Below, in pieces: positions 32,084-42,474 of a DNA stretch of 64,000 nucleotides. Numbering within the stretch: position 1 is the first letter of the stretch; each line of letters starts with the position of its first letter. Below the pieces are notes generated by a model that was not told the DNA's origin, ran no database searches, and saw only the letters and a list, made by a program, of their open reading frames with translations. Source of the DNA: Thozetella sp. PMI_491 (Eukaryota; Ascomycota; Sordariomycetes; Chaetosphaeriales; Chaetosphaeriaceae); NCBI GenBank assembly GCA_021432635.1, contig MU270017.1, forward strand, positions 1,118,566 to 1,182,565. The letters run 5' to 3'. The translations under genes were made by a program, and so were the position numbers.

Positions 32084-32439
32084 GGCGAGCGAGTGTGTCG
32101 TCGTTGTGATGGGGTCCGATCGAGCAAAAACGCGTCGGTGGCCTGTTGAAAAGGTGGTCGGTCGCAGTGTGCTCGTGTGGGTCCCCGCACCGAGGGAATC
32201 TGGCCACTGACAGGGCCAATACGCCTTCCGCTTTCGACAACGTGAGCAGGGCTCCCAGGTGCCATTGAACTAACGCCCTCAGACCGAGCGTACCTACCTT
32301 CTACCTAGGTGCCTAGTCAATCTTTAGAAATAGCTCCGCATGTGCCTACAAGCAGTGAGATAACAGGGCAAGACACCTCAGGGTCCTCTAGGTATTGGCT
32401 TATCTAGGACCCAAGGTAGTTGCCGGCTTACATGTGCTT
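32084..32439. other. Intergenic region upstream of ALG3
   Basis: 356 bases between the ALG3 start and the 3' end of the D-amino-acid oxidase gene. Nothing else seen. Confidence 0.6.
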
Positions 32440-33708
32440 CTAAAGCTTGGGCCGCAAGTTGCCAGCTCCTCCAACAATCTCGTCCACCAGCTCCAAAACC
32501 CTCTCTGCGCAGCCGTAGCTTCCCTGGTATCCCCAGCCCGCATGGCCGTAGTTATGCACCACCCACGTCCCGTCAATCAGCTCCTTCTCGAGCCGCACAC
32601 CGCCCTCTCTGCCAGGTCGCAGGCCGACAGCGTGTCGGATGATGCTCAGGGCCTCGATGCCCTGGCCATCAGTCAGCGCCGGGTTCAGCTCGACCGCGCG
32701 CTTCATGATGCGCACGGCGATGTTGGGGTCGGGGTTCGGGTCCCAGCGTCCGGGCTGGTAGGTTCCGCCTAGGATCGTACCGCCTCCCGCGGCACGAGTC
32801 ATCATGTAGCACATCTCGTCCCCGGCGTGCTCGGTCTTGTCCACGCACGCCATGAAGGGAGAGACATTCCGGACCAGCACCGTCTGCCCGCGGATCGGGT
32901 AGAGCTTGGTGTCCATCACGCCCCCCAGCTTGAGGGACATGAGCCCCGTGGCATTGACCACCACGTCTGCCTTGCCGCCCGGCGCCGCATGGCTCATGCC
33001 CGCTGCCTCCGATATATGGGCCACCACTGCCCGCCGGATGACGGCGCCGTGAGCAAGGCACTGGCCGAGGAGCCAAGACAGGTAGACCGGGAGGTTGAGG
33101 CAGACAGACGTGAACTCAACCCCGGACTCGACCCCGGGAGGGAGGGAGCTGGGCTCTAGCTCATGGTAGTCCTCCATGAGGTTTTTGTACCAAGGATCCT
33201 GGTCGAATAGCGAGTCTGATATGCCGGGGGCTTCGGCGACCGCGGCCGGAAGCGGCTTGCGGCGGAACACCTTGGACTCTAACAAACGGGTTAGTTCAAG
33301 TTCCCCTTGGAGGAGTGCCGCGCGACTGACTCTGGAAGTGCACCCCGGCTTCCGGAACCTCCTGTGCCAGTCTTTTCAGCTCCGGCCATGACCGGCTCTC
33401 CCATCGGTTCTGCTCCTTGGGGAGCATACTGCAACAGGCAAGGTTAGTCCTTCGTCCAGCACCGAGGACAGCGGATGACCCACGGCAGCACGTTGGCGCC
33501 CGCCCACGGGGACGTGTACTCGATGTCATAATCGCCAGGCATGTGCTTCGCTACAATGGTGACATTGTTTCCTTTCTGCTTGGCCAACTGCAGCGCGCAC
33601 GTCAAGCCGCTGACACCAGCTCTAGGATTGTTCCTATCAGTATAGTTGCTTCCGGTACCGGCAAGAGGTAGCAACGCCGACTCACCCGATAACCACGATG
33701 TTGGGCAT
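32440..33708 (-). CDS. D-amino-acid oxidase (FAD)
   Basis: Four exons: 33708..33686 (23 nt), 33621..33484, 33428..33331, 33278..32440 (365 aa). The N-terminal FAD motif MPNIVVIGAGVSGLTCALQL is split by intron 1. YTSPWAGANVLP and KEQNRWESRSWPELKRLA follow. The C-terminal half has ADVVVNATGLMS, the Tyr-containing YPIRGQTVLVRN, and GHAGWGYQGSYG, the FAD/substrate signature. The last three residues are PKL, a possible but weak peroxisome-targeting signal. It oxidises D-amino acids to keto acids, ammonia and H2O2. The third intron uses GTCAGT as donor, less usual but in frame. Nitrogen-scavenging context is shared loosely with the block to the left. Confidence 0.92.
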
Positions 33709-35007
33709 TTTGAGATCAAGTGGGCTTCAATCAGCCTGGAATATCGAATTGGAGTTAGCACGAAAAACTGAAGGCCTTGTTGTTCAATCACTTGCGGTGA
33801 ACACTCGTCCTTTATTGAAACAGAGCATCGGTCGATTCCTATGCAGCTAGTAGTTGGATTCGGTGTTCGGAGCTGTCGAGTCACCAGCGGGGCGACGCCC
33901 AGGGCTAGAGTTGCTTTAGCTGGCCGACGCTCCGCTCCGCGGCGTCCATTCCGCAGCTAGCTAGAACAACCACAGTCACCACCCGTGACGTCTACCAGGC
34001 ATCTAGCCGAGGCGACAAATCAGGTCCTTATCTGTTGGGTAACATGTATATAATGTCCTTCGGCCAGATCACGAACGCGAAACTTGCTCGTGTCAAACTG
34101 TCGAAATCTGAACCAACTCTTGGTTCCCGCTTCCATAGAGGTTAGCGCCCACACTCGGTATAGCGGGGGCAATTTGGTTTAAACAAGACGGCATTAGAAC
34201 CTATAAGGGGCAAGGGAGCTCAACTCCGTACCTTTGTAAACAAACAAGGCGGAACTCGGAAGTTGTTCCTGCCGTCAGGTTTGACGCCATACTGGCATTT
34301 GGGTCTCCAATTCTGTATAACGTACGCCGTGGCTAGCCGAGCACCTCTAGCCTATCGATCACCCGAATCCTCCGGCGTTTGCTAGATAACAGACCCAGTG
34401 GCCTCGTTATGGTCCCAAGTGGGACCTATCTATTCTCCATATGGTTTCCAGCAGCCTTGTACAGTAACTTACAAAATCGGCTTCCGTTTCAGAGCATAGA
34501 CCATGTCAGCCATATTTAGTATTTAACAAAGCCCTCCCCTCCTTGGATACTAAAAGTGCGGTGTCAAGATGGCTAGAGTGAACATACTCCAAGGCTGACA
34601 TGGTCTATGCTCTGAACAAATATGTCTCTGCTGAAACGGAAACCTATTCTGCAAGCTACTGTGCACAGCAATGGAGTTATACTAGTGCCTGAGACCGGTA
34701 CACACAAGGAATGACGACGTTAGTCATTTACAGCAACTTACCCGAACTTGGGATCAGACTATCTAACTGCCGCTACCTATTATGTCCGCATTGGAGGATA
34801 GAGCCGTTTATTTGACGGATAAGGCATACGAGATGGTAAGGAGGGGGCTCGTTTGGCAATCCGGCTAGACGGCTGACGATAGGTCTGGCGGGAATGCACA
34901 TATCTTTGTTTTACCCGGTCCAGGTCGATCCTTCTTAGCGAAGAGGAGTTCCGACTCTCCAAACTCGATACTTCGAGAGACACAGACAACAAAACCCTAG
35001 AGAAAGG
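33709..35007. other. Gene-free stretch between D-amino-acid oxidase and GH127 gene
   Basis: 1.3 kb, AT-richer than its surroundings, with no gene. It contains the inverted repeat listed separately at 34453-34670. Confidence 0.6.
34453..34670. repeat. Divergent inverted repeat (fold-back / MITE-like hairpin)
   Basis: The left arm (34453-34511) pairs with the right arm (34593-34670) around an 81-base loop. The inner 23 bp are a perfect inverted match (34489-34511 with 34593-34615, containing GAGCATAGACCATGTCAG). The outer 40 bases match at 31 positions, and six of the nine differences are transitions. The right arm carries an extra 15 bases (34616-34630). No protein frame is inside. It may be a decayed MITE or a hairpin RNA locus. 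Target-site duplications were not obvious. Confidence 0.82.
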
Positions 35008-37254
35008 ATGAGGATCCTTGTACCCGTCAATACGCTTGCGGTAAGTGCGTTGTTGGCCGAAGGGGCGGCGACAGCTAAGCTTGAAGTAAAACCTCGTAAG
35101 TGATAATGGGGTCTAGGCATTAGTAAACCCTACTCCTCAGTTCTAATGACCGAGGCAGTCGTGCCCCTCGTGTTCGAGCCCCTGGACCTGGGAGAGATCA
35201 AGCCTCATGGATGGCTCCATGACCAACTCGTTCTCCAGGCCAACGGTCTTGGCGGCCATTTAATGGACTTTTGGAAATACGTATCCGACAGCGCCTGGCT
35301 AGGAGGCAAGACCGAGTATAGCATTCTCCACGAAGCCTTCCCCTACTGGCTGAACGGTATTGTCCCTCTCGCCTACAGTGTAAATGACACACGTCTCAAG
35401 AACCAGGTTCAGAAAGCTGCCGATTACGTACTTAATCACCAGCAGAAGGACGGATGGTTGGGGTACGAGACCGGCACGAACCGCAATCTGTGGCCGAGGC
35501 ATCTGATCTGTCTGGCGCTCATGCAGCTCGCCCAGGCGGATCCCAAATACACCGACCGCGTCGTCACGGCCATGCAGAAGTTCGCCGTGCTTACGAACAA
35601 GATGCTAGCAAACAACTATACCGGTTTCCTGTACCACCGCGGTGACGAATACCCCCAGGGCGCTACCGAGTGGGGTCTATCTAGGGCCCAGGACCTGATG
35701 TTGCCCTTTCAGTGGCTGTTCGACCACCATCCAGGTAATTTCTCCCGGGAACTACTGGAAAACATGCAGTATCTCTACCAAGCTGGAGTGAACTGGGACT
35801 ACTGGTACCGAGATGACGTGTTTCCCAAAGGCGAGGTATCCCAGCTCAATGCAGAGTTTTATAACAAACAGCCCTGGGAGTACCAGCACGGCGTCAACGC
35901 CGGGGAGGGCCTCAAGGCCCTCGCGGTATACCGAAGGTTCCTACACAACGACTCGATGGTGGAGATAGCGCACCAAGGCGTGAATTGGACCTTCTTTTAC
36001 CACGGTTCTGCATCTGGATCCATTCTCGGGGATGAGTACATCAACGGTCTCGCGGGCTACATGGGGTGAGTTGAAAGATACAAGCACGCCTGAACATGCC
36101 GTACGGTTCTCTTACACAGAACTAGCTCTGAGACATGCACAAATGTCGAAGTGATGTACTCGCTCAGCTACTTGTATCACGCCCTGGGGGAGAATTGGTA
36201 CGCCGATAGAGCCGAGCGAGCAGCGTTCAATGCACTTCCTGGCTCCATGTCTCCGGACTGGTGGTCGCGGCAGTATATGGGCGAGCCAAATCAGCCTTGG
36301 ACTAAGAAGCTGACTACCACCCCCTTCTCCGATGTCAATAACGTCGGCCAGATGTTCAGCTTGGAGGGAAACTACCCTTGCTGCACGGTTAACCATCCCC
36401 AGGGATACCCCAAGTTCCTTTCTGCCTCCTGTGTTGCTGTTGGCTCTTCCGGCCTCGGCCACGCGCTGCTCGCCCCAGCGAACGTGTCCACGACGCTAAA
36501 GAATGGTGCCCGCGTCGTCATTGTGACGGAGACAAACTACCCCTTCGACCTTGCGATCGATTATACTATCACTACCTCGGCCCCCTTTGACTTTTACGTC
36601 CGCATCCCAGGCTGGGCTGCCCAAATCAACACCACTATAACCCTTAATACTACCAAAGAGACAGTGACGGCAAGACCTGACCCCATTACAGGCATGCACA
36701 AGATAGCCATTCCCTCGGCCGGCACCTTTGCGGTCCAGTATAGGATCGTTACCAGCCTCCGCACTGAGCCGCGTCCTAACAGCAGCGTTGCTGTCTACTA
36801 CGGGGCGTTGCTCTAAGGCCTCTCTATCGCTAGCACGAACTCCAGCACCGTACCCTATGACTACCGCACAAACGCGCCTATGGCGCAGGGATATGCGCCT
36901 CCGGAGGCGAGGGACTGGACGATCGTGAACGCATCAGCGTGGAACTACGCCATCGACCCGCGGAGCCTGATGTACCACTACGATGGTGAGGCAGCACCGG
37001 GGAAGAGGCTCGCGAATCCTATATGGGCACCGGAAGCACCGCCGAATTTGGTAACGGCGCAGGCGTGCCTGATAAACTGGCCGCTATACAAGAGCAGTAT
37101 CCCAGACCGGGTGCCGTCCCCGAAGAACCGAAAATGCATAGGCGAGGCCGTCACAGTCCAGTTGAGGCCGTACGGAAGCACGAAATTGCACATGGTGGAC
37201 CTCCCAACCATCGACTTAGGGAGGAGCAGTGCTCAAGTGAAAATTAAGCCTTAA
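35008..37254 (+). pseudogene. Secreted GH127/DUF1680 (beta-L-arabinofuranosidase-like) gene with an in-frame stop
   Basis: Exons 35008..35095, 35141..36065 and 36120..37254 would encode 715 residues. A signal peptide (MRILVPVNTLAVSALLAEGA) leads into the DUF1680 domain: FEPLDLGEIKPHGWLHDQL, QQKDGWLGYE, the GTSSETCTNVEVMYSLSYLY block with a conserved Glu-Thr-Cys, and YPCCTVNHPQGYPKF with paired Cys as in GH127 zinc sites. At 36814-36816 a TAA interrupts codon 570 (YYGALL-stop-GLSIAST). The same frame then continues for 146 residues with clear family features (AWNYAIDP, PYGSTKLHMVDLP). Either the gene is newly inactivated or truncated, or the stop is an assembly error; no in-frame intron removes it. 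The encoded enzyme would act on plant or fungal polysaccharide outside the cell. Confidence 0.85.
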
Positions 37255-38066
37255 GACGGGAGGAGGTTGTCTGATAGACAAGTGATACTCTTTCACACAC
37301 GGATCCTTTCGCATTTTTTCGTGTCTAATGTGTTAACTACCTGAACTTGCCTCCTCACAGCAAACACCACCGCCTCATGCTTGTCGTTGAACCGGCCCGA
37401 GTCTGTCATTCGCAGTGGGGCTGATACCACACGAAGGCTCAAGCCTGGTGTGTTCGCTGGCTTCTGTATATATATCGTGAATCCGTGTCTTTTGCAGGCG
37501 TGATTAAGCCAGAGAGAAGGTTGTCGTCACGTCACCGTATTCCAGGATAAGCTGAGGTATCTTGCCTTTTTCAGCGATGTCAGTGGCTTCAGGTACTAGG
37601 TAGGCGCACCTGGTGGGATTTGTAAGCACGAATCAGAAGCCAACGCCACCCACCCTTGCAAATGCCGATGCTCCTCTGCCAGTTGCTTAGGTAGGCACAT
37701 CTCACGCCAGCCATCCGTCGCAATTCATGTCACCGCCAGCCTACTTTCTTGGCATCTGGTCCGAGGAGAAGAAAATAGGATTCCTGGTGTTAGAGATCGA
37801 ACAGGCGCAGCATATGCGAATGCTTTCGGTTCCCTCGCCTACTGCACAGGAACCCCACTCGGCTTAGACGCATCGGCTCTGCCATCTACTGGGACGATCT
37901 TTTGCGTGAACCCCACACTTTTGCCGGGACCTTGCTATAACTATCGGATCGGGTCCAAGCCTCCGGCGCCCTGAACTACCGCCAAAGTCCCCCGAATACG
38001 GTGCTATTTTCCGCACCTCTTCTTGTTTTATTGCAGGACACCTATCTCCAGCCTTTCTATCTAGCC
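37255..38066. other. Intergenic region GH127 / second Zn2Cys6 regulator
   Basis: 812 bases, no gene or repeat recognised. It includes the leader of the downstream regulator. Confidence 0.6.
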
Positions 38067-40228
38067 ATGTTCGAGACGCGCGGAAGGCCGACGTCGAGTT
38101 GCCAGAGCTGCCGGGAGAGAAAACGGCGGGTAAGACAGCCTCGCATGATCCACGATTCCTTCTGTGTGGCCTCTGTGCTGCGCATTGCTCTCCCGATCAT
38201 AAGCTAACCGGTGCTTAGTGCGATGGTGTCGTCCCTAAATGCGGACAGTGTCTGCGGATGGGCAGGGCTTGCTCTTACCCGGTGAAGCAGAAGTTCGCTA
38301 TACGCAATGAGACCGCCTGGGTCATTAAAAAGGTTGGGGGCGGATCTCCCACAGATGCACAACCGGCACCAGTGTCACTGCCAACGCCGCAATCTGCGCA
38401 CCAACTCTCACCCTCCTCCGGACCTGTATCCGCCGCTGCGACGGAGGGGACCGGGACAGTATCGAGTGCTAGTCCCACTTCTGAGGGCCAAGAAGAGGTC
38501 CAGAATGCGGCCATCGAAGCCCAGGCGAGGGTTGCCATCGACGTCATAAACAGGCGACCCCCAATCCCTATGGCCTCGATCTTCTCGGCTCCGATTTGTG
38601 AAGATTTCGACTCAATGGCCAAGAGGTACTTCATCAACACGTACTCGTCGAATGATATCCGGCCGAGTGCCAGGTATATCGACTACGCATGCTCGCTCAT
38701 CCTCAGCGGCGTCGACCAGAAGGGGGTCCTTGCGCACGCCATTCGGGCCGTCGGCCTTGCGGCGCTCGGGAACCGGACCAGTCAGTCAGGCATCCTGCAG
38801 AAGTCCCGGGTGTGTTACGCGCAAGCGCTGCGGATGATCGGCCGGGCCGTGTCGGACCCGGCTGAGGCACCCGCAGATACCACAGTCGTGTCTATCCTCG
38901 TAGCCTCTCTCTTCGAGACCATCACCTGGAGCGAGTCTAGCGTCGGCAACTGGGCCACCCACATGAACGGGGCCGCAGCCTTGATCGCCCGCCGTGGGGA
39001 CAAGCAGTTCTACTCGGAAGATGGGCTGATGATCTTTCAGGAGGCCATGGGGCACATGTTAACTGTAAGTGCCGAGTGCAGGAGACATGGCTAAGGACCG
39101 TCCACATGCTAACACATACCACAGCACTTTCCAGATGTTCGTTGAGCCTCTCCCCCTTCCAGAAAGCCCCCCGAATTGGCTTTGCACCCTCCCACTTCTG
39201 CGCATAATCTGGCATCTTGTGTCCACATAGGGAAATACTGGAAGATAATGGCTAACACGAAACTACTCACCTTAGACTGTCAACCACTTCGGGCAGCTCC
39301 TACCTCCTCTCCTCACTGCCATGAACACTGTCAGCGTGTCATCGGTACCGCAGGATGACCCCACGTGGGCTGCTTCCAGATACATGGTCGAGCTCGTGGC
39401 GATCCACCAGCGGGTGCAGCCGTGCGATGTCAAAAGGCCGTTTTCGCCTGCAATTGACCTCCCCGATCTAGAGCGTGCAGCCGAGATTGATCATCAACTT
39501 GAACACGCCTTCTCGTTCATGGAGATCCCGGACAGTTGGCGTTATGTAACAATGCGGTCACGCCGGCTCAACCCCCAGGTCGTCTACGATGGCATCTTTC
39601 ACGTCTACCATGATTCGTACATCGCTAAGGTCTGGAATTGCATGCGGACCTGTCGGCTACTCGCACAGTGCATCATCGGCGCCCTGCTCTGTCGATGTTT
39701 CGGCGGTACCGATAAGCCCTGGCCGCTGGTCCTGGCGGGCCGAGTTACACTGGAGGACTCAGAGGGGTCAGAGAAGCTGAAGGCGGTGGCTAGCACCATC
39801 CTCCGCCTGCGAGACGAGATACTGGCGTCTGTGCCCCAGATGATGGGCTATATCTTCCATCCCAAGGACACGGGGCTCCTCAACCAACCGAACGGGAACG
39901 CCTCGGGGTGCTACTTTGTTATGTGGTGAGCTCCATCCAGTACCAGACACACCCGATACCCAAGAGACTTGCTAACCTAGTACTCCCTAGGTTCTTGTAT
40001 ATGGCCGGATGCATAATGATGAACACTCCTCACACGACCGAGTGGGTAATCCAGCGACTGCGGGCTATCCGGGCTTTGACGGGCATTAGCAAGGCCGAAC
40101 ACCTCGCGCAGCTTCTCGAAGACAAGGATCGGGCGATCAACATGTCATCACAGGACGACAACGGTGAACTTCCTTTCCCCGAATGGCTAAAGACGCTGGA
40201 CGCGGCCTTTCCGGGCGTCGCAATATGA
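38067..40228 (+). CDS. Zn2Cys6 transcription factor
   Basis: Five exons: 38067..38129, 38219..39064, 39135..39218, 39276..39925, 39991..40228 (626 aa). The zinc cluster is split by intron 1: CQSCRERKRR in exon 1, then CDGVVPKCGQCLRMGRAC in exon 2 (spacing 2-6-6-2-6). A Ser/Pro/Thr-rich linker follows, then the regulatory region of fungal-specific factors (IFSAPICEDFDSMAKRYFIN, HAIRAVGLAALGNR, SLFETITWSESSVGNWATHMNGAAALIARRG). Exon 3 (MFVEPLPLPESPPNWL) is deduced from frame and splice signals; its donor GTGTCC is weak. The target is unknown. Lying next to the GH127 gene it might control it, but that is guesswork. Confidence 0.85.
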
Positions 40229-41018
40229 GCGCCAACTCCGGGTGCCGGCACTCAAGTGCGGGGCCTAGACGCCGGCACGGGGCCTTACCCGGGCCTTCAG
40301 TGGTACCGAGGACGGCATTAGCACATGGCTGGCACAGCGAACTGGTATCTTTCGTCTCTGGGCGAAGTGCGAACAGCTTTGTGTCAGAGTTCCACCTCCA
40401 GCGCTAGGCCGCTGAAGCGGTACCGCCTATCGTCGGCTTTATCCCTCAAACTAGGCCGGGCCTGTAAGCGGCGCGAGCGTTAGTGGGCACGTTCGACTCG
40501 AAGCCCACAGTATCTGGAATAACTCGTTTCTTAGGGTGCCTCCGGCGGGAACGAGGCCCCTCCGGGACGGCGGGCGGTCTGTGACGTAAATTTACGTGAT
40601 GCTGCTTCGTCCAGCCAGGTCTGGTGACCATCCTCGCTCAAAGCCTCCCAGCGGTCGCCAATCAGGATCGCCCGTCCTTGCCAAACCAGCGTCTTGGCCA
40701 GATCTCGTGCGATCCTCCCCCAGGGTCAGCGACCAGCTAAACCTGGTCTCCTTGTCCTTGCATTGCATTGTTGATTCGGCGCACCGTGCTCTTTGTACGG
40801 TACGAGCCGCATCTGCTTTAAGACTGACGAAACCCACCAGCGGCTTGTCTGACATCCACGTGTCTCCCATCTCTTACAGAGGGGGTGTGAATGCTACTCT
40901 TGGGACAGCAACAGTGATATTTATATAATCCTTAGCTAGGAGCGGGGACCTTTCCGACCTGAATTCGCTCGCCAGAGCTCCCGCCAAAGTTCCGGCCTCA
41001 CAATCGCTCAAAGTCGAC
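40229..41018. other. Intergenic region upstream of LYC1-like gene
   Basis: 790 bases; no gene supported. It holds the promoter and leader of the acetyltransferase. Confidence 0.6.
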
Positions 41019-42251
41019 ATGGGATCTCAATCTACCCCGGTCGTCCTGCCGGACGCCAATTCCCCTTCTCTAGTCCTCACGCGGCCTACCGAGGAGGAGC
41101 GCCGCCAGACATGGTCGCTCACGCACCCTAACTGGGGGCCGGCTCTCACCCTCGACGACTATCTTACCCGGGAAGCATACCTAACGACCGTTCCGCTGGC
41201 CAACAACGGGGGCATCACGCACTGGATCCTTACGGACTCATCTCTGCCGCCTGATGAGCGGCCCATCTATTCCTCCTGCGAGACCCTGCGGAAGAATGCC
41301 GTCGCTAGCCAGCCGGCTGGAGACGCAGGGGGGGCAGCGGTGCTGGTCGATGGGGCAGCGCACGGAATCGGTTCCGTCTATACCGATTCCAAGTATCGCG
41401 GCCAAGGTTATGCAAGCCGCATGATGCAAGAACTCGCTCCACGGGTGCGGACATGGCAGGCGAGCAGCAAGGACGACACGCCAGCTCTATCCGCCGGAGG
41501 CCCTTCGACTCTCTTTTCCGTGCTCTACTCCGACATAGGAAAGACGTTCTATGCCAAGACGGGCTGGGCGCCTTACCCGAGTGCCCACCTGAGCTTCCCA
41601 CCCGTGCCTGGGGCGGCGTCGGGCCTGGAGCCGCAGAATGGATATGCTTCTAGTGGCGGCTCGAAGCCAACAGCCAAGCCGATCGGGTACCACGAACTTG
41701 CCGTGCTCTGCGCCGTGGACGAGAAACTTCTGCGGTCCTCGATGGCGAAGCGCACCGAGGAGACCGGCAGAACGTGCGTAGCGTTGCTCCCCAACTTAGA
41801 CGCCATGCTATGGCACATGATGCGGGAGGACTTCATGACCAAGCACATCTTTGGGCGAACCCCGGCCGTCCGCGGCGCTGTGTTCGGCGAGCCCGGGAAG
41901 CGAGTGTGGGCTGTGTGGACGCGCGGCTACTACGGCGGCCTAAAGAAGGTTGAAGGCAACACGTTGTACATTCTGCGCTTCGTTATAGAGGACGAAGGCG
42001 TCGATGAAGAGTATCTGGTGCAAGGCGTGAAATCGGTCCTGCAGATTGCGCAGGCGGAGGCGGCTGAGTGGCAGGTGCAAGATGTGCAGCTGTGGAACCC
42101 GCCGCCCCTCCTCGAGGGGGCGATCGAGAAGAGCGGGCTAGAGCATGAGTACGAAGAGAGGGAGAAAGAGAGCATTGCAAGCCTGCAGTGGCATGGGGAG
42201 AGCTCGGCCGACGTGGACTGGCTGCTGAATGAGAAGTACGGTTGGTGTTGA
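41019..42251 (+). CDS. LYC1: LYC1-like N-acetyltransferase (GNAT fold)
   Basis: Single exon, 410 aa. The opening LVLTRPTEEERRQTWSLTHPNWG and the acetyl-CoA-binding region GIGSVYTDSKYRGQGYASRMM (R-G-Q-G-Y-A pyrophosphate loop at about residues 127-132) place it in the GNAT fold. The FYAKTGWAPYPSAHLSF block and the long C-terminal half (TWT/ARGYYGGLKKVEG, LVQGVKSVLQIAQAEAAEWQ) match the LYC1 family, named for lysine N6-acetyltransferase of Yarrowia lipolytica, the first step of lysine catabolism. Most filamentous relatives are uncharacterised, so substrate is inferred. Cytosolic by prediction. The tail ends in YGWC. Confidence 0.85.
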   Translation: MGSQSTPVVLPDANSPSLVLTRPTEEERRQTWSLTHPNWGPALTLDDYLTREAYLTTVPLANNGGITHWILTDSSLPPDERPIYSSCETLRKNAVASQPAGDAGGAAVLVDGAAHGIGSVYTDSKYRGQGYASRMMQELAPRVRTWQASSKDDTPALSAGGPSTLFSVLYSDIGKTFYAKTGWAPYPSAHLSFPPVPGAASGLEPQNGYASSGGSKPTAKPIGYHELAVLCAVDEKLLRSSMAKRTEETGRTCVALLPNLDAMLWHMMREDFMTKHIFGRTPAVRGAVFGEPGKRVWAVWTRGYYGGLKKVEGNTLYILRFVIEDEGVDEEYLVQGVKSVLQIAQAEAAEWQVQDVQLWNPPPLLEGAIEKSGLEHEYEEREKESIASLQWHGESSADVDWLLNEKYGWC

Positions 42252-42474
42252 GCCATGTAAGAGTGCAACCGTGATCCGAGGTTGGCACCAAAAATGTAAG
42301 GTCAGGCGCTTTAGGGCAGTCGGTTGGATTTGATAACACCGGACATCAAGACTGGGAATCCTGAGAACCAGGCTCAATCATACACGGGTCTAATATTTTG
42401 GGGTGTCTATATCACGCTACGCCCAACCCAACCAGTGTCTCCCGTGCCAGACCTGCCGCGACCCTTGTCCTTTT

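Noticed and set aside
36791-36837. Intron that would remove the stop in the GH127 gene
   Set aside because: The only GT..AG pair nearby (47 nt) has a poor donor and shifts the reading frame.
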